Part shown: piece after piece, positions 54,122 to 62,946 of the stretch
Position numbering within the stretch: position 1 is the first letter of the stretch
How the letters are laid out: each line of letters begins with the position of its first letter
From: Pelagibius sp050043265
GTDB lineage: Bacteria > Pseudomonadota > Alphaproteobacteria > Kiloniellales > Kiloniellaceae
Assembly: GCA_050043265.1 (NCBI GenBank)
Contig: JBHJIR010000040.1
Coordinates: 1-64,000 of the forward strand
Reading direction: 5' to 3'
Length of the DNA: 64,000 nucleotides
Program-made: the position numbers and the translations under genes
The notes under the pieces: model-generated
The model's input: the letters and a program-made list of their open reading frames with translations, nothing else
Database searches by the model: none
Told to the model about the DNA's origin: nothing

Positions 54122-54868
54122 CTACCGCCCCTTCTCCTTGCGCCAGGCGGCGAAGCGTTCCAGGTTCGTCGGGTCGGTCGGCGGATAGAGTCCGACGATG
54201 GTCTGGCCGGCCTTCACCCGTTCGGAAACGAAGTCCTCGTAGGCGGTCATCTCGTCGGCTTCCTGCGCGATCTCGTCGGCCAGGTGGGCCGGGATGACGA
54301 TGACGCTCTCGTCGTCACCGACGACAATGTCACCCGGAAAGACCGGCACGTCGCCGCAGCCGATCGGCACGTTGAGGTCCAGCGCCTCGTGGCGCGTCAG
54401 GTTGGTCGGCGAGGACGGCCGGTTCTGATAAGCGGGAATGTCCAGTGCAGCGATCTTCATGGAATCGCGGAAGCCACCGTCGGTCACCACCCCGGCAACG
54501 CCGCGAACCTGCAGCCGGGTCACCAGGATATCGCCGGCCGAGGCCGCGCGCGGGTCCTTTCGGCTGTCGATCACCATCACCGCGCCCGGCGGACACTCCT
54601 CCACGCCCTTGCGCTGGGGATGCTCCGGGTTCTTGAACACGTCGATGCCGTTGCGGTCCTCGCGCGCCGGGATGTAGCGCAGGGTATAGGCCGGCCCCAC
54701 CATGTTGCGCGCACCCGACCCCGAAGAAGCCTTCACCGGGTGGACGTCCTGGATGGTCTGGTTGCGCAAGCCGCGCTTGAACAGCGCCGTCGCCAAGGTG
54801 GCGACGGAGACGTGCATCAGCTTGTCACGGGTTTCGGGCTTCAGGTCGCTCATCGCGGGGATATCCAT
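54122..54868 (-). CDS. RraA-like protein
   Basis: A 248-residue protein of the RraA/HMG-aldolase family. The core is VSVATLATALFKRG, GPAYTLRY, GAVMVIDSRKD, GVAGVVTDGGFRDSM and VFPGDIVVGDDESVIVIP. The GGFRD and GDDESV residues form the metal site of relatives with oxaloacetate-decarboxylase and 4-hydroxy-4-methyl-2-oxoglutarate aldolase activity. Members in sugar-acid operons are common; the activity here is not known. The start at 54868 is used; an ATG at 54853 has a slightly better upstream site. It lies between the dehydratases. Confidence 0.83.
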   Translation of the reverse strand: MDIPAMSDLKPETRDKLMHVSVATLATALFKRGLRNQTIQDVHPVKASSGSGARNMVGPAYTLRYIPAREDRNGIDVFKNPEHPQRKGVEECPPGAVMVIDSRKDPRAASAGDILVTRLQVRGVAGVVTDGGFRDSMKIAALDIPAYQNRPSSPTNLTRHEALDLNVPIGCGDVPVFPGDIVVGDDESVIVIPAHLADEIAQEADEMTAYEDFVSERVKAGQTIVGLYPPTDPTNLERFAAWRKEKGR

Positions 54869-54880
54869 CTCAATTGCATG

Positions 54881-56629
54881 TCAGTTGATCTCGGGCTCGC
54901 CGGTTGGCGGGCCGAACTGGGTTTTCAGGAAATCGAAGTCGCAGCCCTTGTCCGCCTGTTCGATGTGCTTGGCGAAGATCCAGCCGTAACCGCGCCCGTA
55001 GCGCGGCGGCGGCGGTGTCCACGCGGCGCGGCGCTGCGCCAGTTCCTCGTCGGAAACCCGCATGTTGAGCGTGCGGTTCGGAATGTCGACTTCGACGATG
55101 TCGTCGTTTCTCAGCAGCGCAAGAGGGCCGCCGACATAGGCCTCCGGCGCCACGTGCAGCACGCAGGCCCCGAAGGAGGTACCGGACATGCGTGCGTCGG
55201 ACAGCCTCAGCATGTCGCGGTGACCGTGCTTCAACAACGCCTTGGGCATCGGAATCATGCCCCATTCCGGCATGCCGGGTCCGCCCTGGGGGCCCGCGTT
55301 GCGCAGCACCAACACGGTATCGGGGCTGATGTCGAGATCTTCGTCGTCGATGATTTTCTTCATCTCGGCATAACTGTCGGCGATCAGCGCCGGGCCGCTG
55401 TGCTGGTAGAACTTCGGGTCGCAGGCCGCCGGCTTGATGACCGCGCCGTCCGGCGCCAGATTGCCCTTCAGCACCGCCAGCGAGCCTTCGTGATAGACCG
55501 GCCTGTCGAGCGGACGGATGACGTCGTCGTTGTAGACCTCCGCCCCTTCCAGCCCCTTGCCGAGACTCTCGCCCGTCACGGTCAAGGCCGAGAGATCGAG
55601 CTTGTCGCCCAGGGTCTTCATCAGGCCGCGCAGGCCGCCGGCGTAGAAGAAATCCTCCATCAGGTAGCTCTTGCCGGAGGGCCGCACGTTGGCGATCACC
55701 GGCGTAGTGTGGCCGATGCGGTCGAGATCGTCGAGGTCCAGGGACACCCCGGCACGCCGCGCCATGGCGATCAGGTGGATGATGGCGTTGGTCGAACAGC
55801 CCATCGCCATGGCGACGGTGACGGCATTCTTCACCGCGGCATCGGTGACGATGCGGTCCGGCGTCAGGTCCTCCCACACCATCTCGACGGTACGCCGCCC
55901 GGCCGCCGCGCACATGCGCTGGTGATTGGCATCCGCGGCGGGAATCGAACTGGCGCCCGGCAGGGTCAGGCCCAGGGCCTCGGCGATCGCCGTCATGGTG
56001 GAGGCGGTACCCAGGGTCATGCAGTGGCCATAGGAACGGGCGATGCCGCCCTCGACACCGATCCAGTCCTCCTTGGTCATGGTTCCGGCGCGGCGCTCAT
56101 CCCAGAACTTGAAGCCGTCGGTGCCGGAGCCCAGCACCTGTCCCTTGTAGTTGCCGCGCAGCATCGGCCCGGCAGTCACGTAAACGAAGGGAATGCCCAT
56201 GGACAGGGCCCCCATCACCAGGCCCGGGGTCGTCTTGTCGCAGCCACCCATCAGGATGGCGCCGTCGATGGGATGGCTGCGCAGCAGCTCCTCGGTCTCC
56301 ATCGCCAGCATGTTGCGGTAGAGCATCGTCGTCGGCTTCACGAAATTCTCCGACAGCGACAGCGCCGGCAGTTCCATCGGGAAACCACCGGCCTGGAAGA
56401 CGCCGCGCTTGATGTCCTGGACCCGGTCCTTGAAGTGCATGTGGCAGGGCTGCGCATCGGACCAGGTGTTGAGGATCGCGATGATCGGCTTGCCTTCCCA
56501 ATCGGCCGGGGCGTAGCCCATCTGCATGGTGCGTGAGCGGTGCCCGAAAGAGCGCAAGTCGTCGGGCGCCATCCAGCGTGCGCTGCGCAGGTCGCGGTAG
56601 TGTTTCTTCTTCGTGGTCACTGCGATCAT
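54881..56629 (-). CDS. IlvD/Edd-family sugar-acid dehydratase (L-arabinonate type)
   Basis: A 582-residue Fe-S dehydratase. Cluster cysteines lie in SDAQPCHMH, MGGCDKTTPG and YGHCMTLGTAST. Other motifs are GMSGTSFG-like RMSGTSFGACVLHV and HNTPRTLNM-like IPNRTLNMRVSDEEL. The WGMIPMPKALL and RGYGWIFAKHIEQADKGCDFDFL segments fit L-arabinonate/D-xylonate/D-fuconate dehydratases rather than IlvD. It makes a 2-keto-3-deoxy acid for the aldolase. It sits downstream of the TRAP uptake genes, 12 bp after a 40-residue membrane protein. Confidence 0.9.
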   Translation of the reverse strand: MIAVTTKKKHYRDLRSARWMAPDDLRSFGHRSRTMQMGYAPADWEGKPIIAILNTWSDAQPCHMHFKDRVQDIKRGVFQAGGFPMELPALSLSENFVKPTTMLYRNMLAMETEELLRSHPIDGAILMGGCDKTTPGLVMGALSMGIPFVYVTAGPMLRGNYKGQVLGSGTDGFKFWDERRAGTMTKEDWIGVEGGIARSYGHCMTLGTASTMTAIAEALGLTLPGASSIPAADANHQRMCAAAGRRTVEMVWEDLTPDRIVTDAAVKNAVTVAMAMGCSTNAIIHLIAMARRAGVSLDLDDLDRIGHTTPVIANVRPSGKSYLMEDFFYAGGLRGLMKTLGDKLDLSALTVTGESLGKGLEGAEVYNDDVIRPLDRPVYHEGSLAVLKGNLAPDGAVIKPAACDPKFYQHSGPALIADSYAEMKKIIDDEDLDISPDTVLVLRNAGPQGGPGMPEWGMIPMPKALLKHGHRDMLRLSDARMSGTSFGACVLHVAPEAYVGGPLALLRNDDIVEVDIPNRTLNMRVSDEELAQRRAAWTPPPPRYGRGYGWIFAKHIEQADKGCDFDFLKTQFGPPTGEPEIN

Positions 56630-56641
56630 CTCACCGGTTAA

Positions 56642-56764
56642 TCAGGCAAAGCCCCTGGCCAGGGCAAACATGAGGGAAATCAGCCCCGCCGCCAGCACAA
56701 TACCGGCGATCCAGGGCCACAGGCCGTAGGCATCCAGGTCCGCCTTGCTGTCACGTCCGATCAT
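56642..56764 (-). CDS. 40-residue single-helix membrane protein
   Basis: A 40-residue protein too short for routine gene finders. It has a polar start (MIGRDSKADLDAYGLWPW) and one strong membrane helix (IAGIVLAAGLISLMFALA). A very good ribosome binding site (GAAGGAG) lies 7 nt before the ATG. It fills the gap between the TRAP permease stop and the dehydratase start, with 12 bp and 53 bp spacings, so it is surely in the operon. Its role is unknown; it may assist the TRAP permease. Confidence 0.72.
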   Translation of the reverse strand: MIGRDSKADLDAYGLWPWIAGIVLAAGLISLMFALARGFA

Positions 56765-56796
56765 AGTGCGCTCCTTCTCTTTCCTAGCCTCAGTGG

Positions 56797-56838
56797 CCCA
56801 ACGTCAATTGCCCAGCGTCAATTGCCCAGCGTCTCGGG
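56797..56838. repeat. 14-bp tandem repeat across the dctQM stop codon
   Basis: CCCA(A/G)CGTCAATTG occurs at 56797-56810 and 56811-56824, and a partial third copy follows at 56825-56838. The stop codon of the TRAP permease (56818-56820) is inside the second copy and is duplicated in the first. It looks like replication slippage at the gene end. Confidence 0.8.
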
Positions 56839-58896
56839 CAGCCAGAGGGCGATCTGCGGGAACGCCATCACCAGCACCAGGCCGATGATCTGCAAGACGA
56901 TGAACGGCAGGACCGAGCGGAAGATCTCCTGCAGGGTGACGTCCTTGGGCGCCACAGACTTCAGCCAGAAGCAGGCCGGACAGAAAGGCGGCGACAGGAA
57001 GTAGATCTGGATGTTCATGACGAAGAGTACGCCGAACCAGATTTTCGCCTGATCCTCGGTCAGGCCCAGCTCCGGTGCCAGGCTCATCACCACCGGGGCG
57101 AAAACCGGCACGGTGATGAAGACGATGGCGATCCATTCCATGAAGGTGCCGAGCACCACCAGGATCGCCATCATCACCAGGATGACGCCGATCGCCGGCA
57201 GGCCGAGGTCGAGGAACAACGAGCGCATGAAGTCGCCGCCGCCGACCAGGTTGAAGATGCCGACGAAGGAGACCGCGCCGAGAATCAGCCAGACGATGGT
57301 GCCGACTGTCGTCATCGACCCCAACAGGGCCGCCTGCAGCACCGACCATTTCATCTGGTGGCGTACCGCGGCCACCACAACGGCGCCTATGCAGCCGACT
57401 GCGGCGGCCTCGGTCACCGAGGCGATGCCGCCGTAGATCGAGCCCATGACGGCGCCGATCAGCACGATGCACAGAATCACCGCATTCATCCGGGCGCGCG
57501 ACAGCTTGTTGGATTTCCCCGTCATCGCCTCGACCTCCTTGGCGGTCGGGGCCAGCTTTGGATTGAGGTTCACCCGGGCCAGGACGTAGAGCGCGTAGAA
57601 CACGGCCAGCATCACGCCGGGCACCGCGCCGGCCATGAAGAGATCGCCGATGCCGACTTCCGCCGAGAGACCGTAGACGATCATGATGATCGACGGCGGG
57701 ATGAGGGTCGCCAGCGCGCCGGAGGCGCAGATCAGGCCGATGGTCAGCTTGCGATCGTAGCCGAGACGGAACATCTGCGGCAGGGCGACCAGGCCCAGCA
57801 TGACGATTTCGCCGCCCATCACGCCGGACATGGCGGCCAGGATGACGGCGACCACCACGGTCTGCACCGCAACGCCGCCGCGCAGGTTGCCGGCAAAGAT
57901 CGACATGGCGTCGAAGAGATCTTCGGCAATGCCGGCGCGCTCCAGGATCGAGGCCATGAGAACGAAGAAGGGGATCGCCACCAGAGTGTAGTGGTCGAGC
58001 AGTCCGGCGGCGTTAGTGGACACCAGATAGAGGCCGCGCGGCCCGAAGAAGGCCACCGCCATCAGCACCGAGACGATCAGCGTGACAATGCCGAGCGGCA
58101 TGCCGGTCATCATAAGGGCAACCAGCAGAATCACCATCACCAGGGAAACGGTGCCGAGGTCGTAGGACCGCATGTCAAGTGCCTGGCTCGGGTCCAGCGC
58201 GGCGCCGATACCGGAGAAGAAGGCCTGGACGCTGCCGAAAAAGCTGTCTTCGCCGCCGTAATGTCCCAGCAGGGCGGTGACGAAGTAGAACGCCATCAAC
58301 GCGCCCAGCGCTTTCACGGCGTGGCGCCACGGGCCGGCGTCGAAATGGCGATGGAGGTTCACCGTCAATTGGGCCAGGTAGAGAAAGCCGCCCAGCATCA
58401 GGAGAATCTTCAGGATCATCGGCATCGGCGAGTTGAAGGCGCTGCCGGTGCGCTCCACGTGGTCGATGGCGGTATAGGCGCGGATCGCCGCGTCGCTCAA
58501 CAGCAAAAACAACGCCGCGATGCCGACCAGCATGGCGACAAGGTCGAGCCACCAGCGCACGCGGTCCGAGGCCATGACGTGGAAGACGGTGATGCCGATG
58601 TGGCGTTGCTTCAGGGTCACGTAGCCCGAGGACAGCATCCACGATGCCGCGCAGAGCACCATGACGACCTCGAAAGCCCACTGAGTCGGCGCGTTGAAGA
58701 CGTAGCGCGCAACGACCTCCCAGAGGGTAGCGCCCGCCGCGACCATATAGAGCGCCGAAACGGCGATGCCGGTGAAGTGGCTGATGTGGTCGACGACGCC
58801 GTAGCGTGAAAACGGCAGCGCAGCCTCGTCGTGCAGCGGATCGTCGGCCGCGATCTCGATGTCGGCGGCGTCGATAAGTTTACTGGTGTTGCTCAT
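56818..58896 (-). CDS. TRAP transporter fused DctQ-DctM permease
   Basis: A 692-residue membrane protein joining the small (DctQ) and large (DctM) TRAP subunits. Residues about 30-200 hold four helices with the W-rich DctQ start (VAAGATLWEVVARYVFNAPTQWAFE). From about 250 on lies DctM with TGMPLGIVTL, LVALPQMFRLGYDRKLTIGLICASGALATLIPPSIIMIVYG and ending LPETLGN. It uses the Na+ gradient to import an acid bound by the DctP protein next to it. The ATG at 58896 begins the usual length. Confidence 0.92.
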   Translation of the reverse strand: MSNTSKLIDAADIEIAADDPLHDEAALPFSRYGVVDHISHFTGIAVSALYMVAAGATLWEVVARYVFNAPTQWAFEVVMVLCAASWMLSSGYVTLKQRHIGITVFHVMASDRVRWWLDLVAMLVGIAALFLLLSDAAIRAYTAIDHVERTGSAFNSPMPMILKILLMLGGFLYLAQLTVNLHRHFDAGPWRHAVKALGALMAFYFVTALLGHYGGEDSFFGSVQAFFSGIGAALDPSQALDMRSYDLGTVSLVMVILLVALMMTGMPLGIVTLIVSVLMAVAFFGPRGLYLVSTNAAGLLDHYTLVAIPFFVLMASILERAGIAEDLFDAMSIFAGNLRGGVAVQTVVVAVILAAMSGVMGGEIVMLGLVALPQMFRLGYDRKLTIGLICASGALATLIPPSIIMIVYGLSAEVGIGDLFMAGAVPGVMLAVFYALYVLARVNLNPKLAPTAKEVEAMTGKSNKLSRARMNAVILCIVLIGAVMGSIYGGIASVTEAAAVGCIGAVVVAAVRHQMKWSVLQAALLGSMTTVGTIVWLILGAVSFVGIFNLVGGGDFMRSLFLDLGLPAIGVILVMMAILVVLGTFMEWIAIVFITVPVFAPVVMSLAPELGLTEDQAKIWFGVLFVMNIQIYFLSPPFCPACFWLKSVAPKDVTLQEIFRSVLPFIVLQIIGLVLVMAFPQIALWLPETLGN

Positions 58897-59043
58897 CTTG
58901 GCTTGCTCATCGGGCGATCCTTGGGAAGGCCAGTGCCGTTCCCGGGCGCCCTTGCGGGCGGCATGTCGATGAAGGCGCGGCCACGCCCGCCCTGGAAAAC
59001 CCCGGGACTGGGGATAAATCCCGGACGGGCGCGAAGCCGGTTC

Positions 59044-60102
59044 TTAGAAGTCCGCCTTCAGCAGACCCAGTTTCTTCATGAAGCTGATGTGCGACTCGTA
59101 GACTTCCGTGGCCATCGGGGACGATGCGGCGAAGTCCTTCCAGGCGCCGACGGCGATCTCGCGGAACTTGTCGCGCTCCTCCTGCGGCCAGTCGATCACC
59201 GTGATGTCGCCAGCGGCCTTGTCGCGGGCGACCAACGCACGGTCCTCCATATCGACGATGCGGCGCATGTCGTTGTAGGCCGCCACATACCAGGTCTCCA
59301 GGGCCGCCCGTTCGGCCGGGGTCATCTTGTCCCAGGCGCTCTGCGAGACGGTGAACTGCAGGATCGGCGTCGAGTGGATGCCCGGGAAGATCGGGAACTT
59401 GGCGACCTTGTGCAGGCCGTTGGCGTCGTTGTTGGCGTAGGCCGAATTGTCGGCGGCGTCGATCACGCCCTTCTCCAGGGAGGTATAGACCTCAGAGCCC
59501 GGCAGCGAGACCGGCGAAGCGCCGGCGCGCCTGAAGACCTCTGATGCGAGGCCTTCCGGCGAGCGCACCTTCTCGCCGCTGAAGTCGGCAACGCTGCGGA
59601 TCGGCACCTTGGAGACGAAAGCCTCGCGGGCATAGGCGCCGCAGCCGACGACGTGCACGCCGGGCTGGAACTTGTCGTACATCTTCTGCAGCATTTCCTT
59701 GCCGCCACCGTCGGCGCAGAAGGTCTGGATCTGGTCGGCGCTGTCGTAGCCGGCGATGAGATCGCCCATCAGCGCGAAGGAGGGATCGCGGCCGGCGAAA
59801 TAGTTGATCGAGGTCAGGTCGCCGTCGAGGATTCCCATCGCCACGGCCTCGGGCGTCTCGCGGTGCGGCACCACCGCCTTGATCGGCAGCAGTTCGATTT
59901 CCAGCGACCCGCCAGTCATCTCCTTCAGCTTCGGCACCCATTTTTCGTTCAGGAACGCCAAGGTGAAGTGGCTGGCGGTCGAACTGGTCTGAACCTTGAG
60001 GGTCCGCGCCTCAGCCGTCGTGCCGAGGCCGACGCCGAGCACCGACGTCGCCAGGGCCACCGTCAGGGCCTTGGAGAACAGGCTCAACTTATTGAATTTC
60101 AT
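59044..60102 (-). CDS. TRAP transporter substrate-binding protein (DctP)
   Basis: A 352-residue periplasmic binding protein of the DctP family. The signal peptide (LTVALATSVLGVGLGTTAEA) is cleaved before RTLKVQTSSTASHFTL. Family motifs: LPIKAVVPHRETPEAVAMGILDGDLTSI, FGEGAYARE-like GCGAYAREAF, and the conserved Arg region RSVADFSGEKVRSPEGLASEVFRRAGASPVSLP, where the Arg binds the carboxylate. It starts the operon, 147 bp upstream of the fused permease. The cargo is likely a sugar acid, given the catabolic genes that follow. Confidence 0.92.
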   Translation of the reverse strand: MKFNKLSLFSKALTVALATSVLGVGLGTTAEARTLKVQTSSTASHFTLAFLNEKWVPKLKEMTGGSLEIELLPIKAVVPHRETPEAVAMGILDGDLTSINYFAGRDPSFALMGDLIAGYDSADQIQTFCADGGGKEMLQKMYDKFQPGVHVVGCGAYAREAFVSKVPIRSVADFSGEKVRSPEGLASEVFRRAGASPVSLPGSEVYTSLEKGVIDAADNSAYANNDANGLHKVAKFPIFPGIHSTPILQFTVSQSAWDKMTPAERAALETWYVAAYNDMRRIVDMEDRALVARDKAAGDITVIDWPQEERDKFREIAVGAWKDFAASSPMATEVYESHISFMKKLGLLKADF

Positions 60103-60170
60103 AATTTCCTCCCCTAGAGGTCGTTTTTCGTTGGTGGACTGCCAGGAGACAGCCTCGAATTTGAAGTGGC

Positions 60171-60196
60171 CAACTAATATATTAGTCGACTAGTTG
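60171..60196. promoter_or_regulatory. Nested palindromes between dctP and a GntR gene
   Basis: Two perfect palindromes overlap: ACTAATATATTAGT (60173-60186) and TAGTCGACTA (60183-60192), bounded by CAACTA/TAGTTG arms (60171-60196). They sit about 70 bp upstream of dctP and about 77 bp upstream of the GntR gene, in the only AT-rich part of this gap. They are a likely binding site for the GntR protein controlling the sugar-acid operon. Confidence 0.6.
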
Positions 60197-60272
60197 AATC
60201 AATGGGAATCTTGCGCTATCTAACCCTCAGGACAATTTCGGACGCGCTTCACCGAAAGGACCGAGCCCCACC

Positions 60273-61016
60273 ATGGCCCTGTCGACCCCAGAAGACCGTT
60301 TGGTCTCTGCCGGAATGTTTCTCTCAAACCGCAGCGATTCGGCGCCGGCGGCGCAGCGCATCTATGACGACCTGCGCGAGCGCATCGTCAGCCTGGAATT
60401 GCCGCCGGACACCACCCTGTCGCGGGTCGAACTCGCCCAGCACTACGAGGTCAGCCTGACGCCGATCCGCGAAGCGATGCAGCGCCTGGAACAGGACGGG
60501 CTCATCAAGATCTACCCGCAGTCAAAAACGGTGGTGACGAAGATCGACATCGCCCAGCTCTACGAAACACACTTCCTGCGCGTCGCGGTCGAGGCCGAGG
60601 TGGCGCGCCGCCTCGCCGAAACGCCCGACTCCACCCGCATTTCGGCCCACGTGAAGAAGGCGCGGGCCATTCTCACCATGCAGGAAACCCTGGCCGGCAA
60701 TCCCGAGGAAATGGCCCTGTTCAACGACCTCGACGAGGCCTTCCACCAGACCCTCTTCGCCGGGGTCGGGCAGTTGAACCTGCATGCCATGCTGAAGGCC
60801 AAGGCCGGGCACCTGTCACGGGTGCGCCGGCTCGACCTGCCGAAAGAGGGCAAGATCCGCACCATTCTGAAAGGCCACTGGGCCGTCCTCGAAGCCATCG
60901 AGTCGGGCGATCCGATGGCGGCGCAGGAGGCCATGCGCGGACACCTGGCCGGCACCGTGCGGCGCATCGAGGAACTGCAAGGCGAGCGGCCGGGCTACTT
61001 CAAAGCCCCGGCCTGA
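60273..61016 (+). CDS. GntR-family regulator divergent from the sugar-acid operon
   Basis: A 247-residue FCD-type GntR repressor candidate. DNA-binding part: AQRIYDDLRERIVSLELPPDTTLSRVELAQHYEVSLTPIREAMQRLEQDGLI, followed by the helical ligand domain (FNDLDEAFHQTLFAGVG, HWAVLEAIESGDPMAAQEAMRGHL). It faces dctP across a palindromic gap, so it probably represses uptake and catabolism until a pathway acid is bound. It is convergent with the aldehyde dehydrogenase gene at 61029. Confidence 0.9.
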   Translation: MALSTPEDRLVSAGMFLSNRSDSAPAAQRIYDDLRERIVSLELPPDTTLSRVELAQHYEVSLTPIREAMQRLEQDGLIKIYPQSKTVVTKIDIAQLYETHFLRVAVEAEVARRLAETPDSTRISAHVKKARAILTMQETLAGNPEEMALFNDLDEAFHQTLFAGVGQLNLHAMLKAKAGHLSRVRRLDLPKEGKIRTILKGHWAVLEAIESGDPMAAQEAMRGHLAGTVRRIEELQGERPGYFKAPA

Positions 61017-61028
61017 AGCCGTCCGGCG

Positions 61029-62558
61029 CTAGGCCTTTTCCGGCGGCGTAACGCGGCGCCCGGTGCCGTCGTAGAACCAGCCGTCGGGATAGGGATACCA
61101 CCAGTCCTGCACCACGGGCTCGGCGTCGATGATCACCATCTTGGACTGGCGGAAGGCGTCGAGGCCCTGGCGCCCCAGTTCGCGCCCGACGCCCGACAGC
61201 TTCCAGCCGCCGAACGGCAAGGCGTCGTTGTCGATCAGCGGATTGTTCACCCACACCATGCCGGATTCCAGCGTCTCGGCCGCCCGCATGGCCTCGGCCA
61301 GCGAGGTGGTGAAGACCGAGGCACCAAGGCCGAAGTCGGAAGCGTTGGCGTGGTCCAGCGCCTCGTCGAAAGACGCCACCTTGCACACCGCGGCGACGGG
61401 CCCGAAGACCTCCTCCTGCATGATCTGCATGTCCGGCGTGACGCCGGTCAGCACCGTCGGCTCGTAGAACCAGCCGGTGTTGAACGCCGGCGGCACCCGG
61501 CCGCCGCACAGCGCGGTGGCGCCGGCCGCCACCGCCTCGTCGCCCAGGCGCATGACCTTGTCGCGGGCCGCCTGACTGACCAGCGGGCCGATCTCGGATT
61601 TTTCCAGGCCGGGACCGATGCGCAGCTGGCGGGCAGCGGCGGCGAAACGCTCGATGAAAATATCGTGGATTTTTTCATGGACGTAAAAGCGCTCGGCCGA
61701 GGTGCAGATCTGCCCGGAGAGATGGAAGGCGGCGGTGACGGCTCCCGGGACGGCGACATCCAGGGGCGCATGTTCGGAGATGATCATGGGGTCGCTGCCG
61801 CCGGCCTCGATCACGCAGGGCTTCATCCGTTCGGCGCAGGCGACGGCGACCTTGCGGCCCGCCGCGACGCCGCCGGTGAAGGCGACCGCATGGGTGCCCT
61901 TGGACGCGATCAGGGCCTGGGCGGTCTCCGGCCCGCCGGTGACGCAGGACACCAGCCCCGGCGCCAGGACCTTGAAGTGTTCCATGAACTTCAGGGTGCA
62001 GAGCGAGGTCGCCTCGGCCGGTTTCACGATGCAGGCGTTGCCGGCGGCCAGCGAGGCGGCCAGGGTCCAGCACATCAGCAGGATCGGGAAATTGAACGGC
62101 ATGATGTGAACACTCACACCATAGGGTTCGTAGCGGGAATACTGAAAGGAGCCGGCCTGGGTGGTGCCGGCGACCTTGCCGGCCTCGTCACGCGCCATCT
62201 CGGCGTAGTAGCGGAAGATGCCGGCACAGTTGGCCAGTTCCCCCGTCGCCTCGGGATAGGGCTTGCCCATCTCGCGCACCATGAGAACGGCGACGTCGTG
62301 GAAATCGCCCTGCTCGATGGAATCGGCGAGGCGGTGCAGCAGCATCGCCCGGCTCTTGGCGTCGAGGCGCTTCCAGGCTTTCTGCGCCGCATTGGCCTCG
62401 GCCACCACCGCCTCGACATCGGCGGCGTCGCAACGCGCGACCCGCCCGACAACCTCCAGCGAGGCCGGATCGAGGATCGCCGCGCTCTCCGACGAAAGCG
62501 GCGCGCGGAAGGCATTGCCGGCGAAGAAACAGGGTGTTGCGGGATCGAAGGCGGCCAT
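61029..62558 (-). CDS. NAD(P)-dependent aldehyde dehydrogenase
   Basis: A 509-residue aldehyde dehydrogenase with the catalytic Cys in SGQICTSAERFYV, the base Glu in VIEAGGSDPMII, and the cofactor site FTGGVAAGRKVA. EEVFGPVAAVC and PFGGWKLSGVGRE are typical C-terminal motifs. The glycine motif is GGVAAG rather than GSTxxG. It resembles semialdehyde/glyceraldehyde-type enzymes, but the substrate is unclear. It is convergent with the GntR gene and downstream of three cupin genes by 12 bp. Confidence 0.9.
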   Translation of the reverse strand: MAAFDPATPCFFAGNAFRAPLSSESAAILDPASLEVVGRVARCDAADVEAVVAEANAAQKAWKRLDAKSRAMLLHRLADSIEQGDFHDVAVLMVREMGKPYPEATGELANCAGIFRYYAEMARDEAGKVAGTTQAGSFQYSRYEPYGVSVHIMPFNFPILLMCWTLAASLAAGNACIVKPAEATSLCTLKFMEHFKVLAPGLVSCVTGGPETAQALIASKGTHAVAFTGGVAAGRKVAVACAERMKPCVIEAGGSDPMIISEHAPLDVAVPGAVTAAFHLSGQICTSAERFYVHEKIHDIFIERFAAAARQLRIGPGLEKSEIGPLVSQAARDKVMRLGDEAVAAGATALCGGRVPPAFNTGWFYEPTVLTGVTPDMQIMQEEVFGPVAAVCKVASFDEALDHANASDFGLGASVFTTSLAEAMRAAETLESGMVWVNNPLIDNDALPFGGWKLSGVGRELGRQGLDAFRQSKMVIIDAEPVVQDWWYPYPDGWFYDGTGRRVTPPEKA

Positions 62559-62569
62559 CGCAGGGTTCC

Positions 62570-62932
62570 TCAGCGGATCATGTAGACCTTGCGCACCGTT
62601 TCGTGGATGCGGCAGGTGCCCTTCCAGCCCTTGGGGAAGAAAGCGGCGGTATCCGGCGTAATCTCGATGACCTCGCCGGACTCGTGGGTGTAAGTGCAGC
62701 GCCCCGCGAGAAAGTGGCAGAACTCATCGGACGTCACGTGGCAGTCCCAGTAGCCCGGCGTGCAGATCCAGATGCCGGATTCCGGCGAACCGCCGGGGCC
62801 CTTGTAGAGCAGTTTGCCGGAGGTATGGGACTCGCCCTCGATCATCGTCGGGATGACTCCCCAGTCCACCGTGTCGGTGATCTCCAGCGGGTCATGCATC
62901 ACCGGCGTCTTCGTCTGGGTATCGCTACTCAT
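62570..62932 (-). CDS. Small cupin-domain protein 1
   Basis: A 120-residue single cupin of the Cupin_3 (ureidoglycine aminohydrolase/EutQ-like) type. Seen: WICTPGYWDCHVTSDEFCHFLAGRCTYTHESGEVIEITPDTAAFFPKGWKG trimmed to its motifs DEFCHFLAGR and FPKGWKG. Only one of the usual metal His is evident, in FCHF. Function unknown. It is the most divergent of three tandem copies and lies 14 bp after cupin 2. Confidence 0.82.
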   Translation of the reverse strand: MSSDTQTKTPVMHDPLEITDTVDWGVIPTMIEGESHTSGKLLYKGPGGSPESGIWICTPGYWDCHVTSDEFCHFLAGRCTYTHESGEVIEITPDTAAFFPKGWKGTCRIHETVRKVYMIR

Positions 62933-62946
62933 CGCTCTTTTCCTAT

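Noticed and set aside
54284..56536. 750-residue forward open frame
   Set aside because: Antisense to the RraA-like and IlvD/Edd genes, which have clear motifs; the forward product has none.
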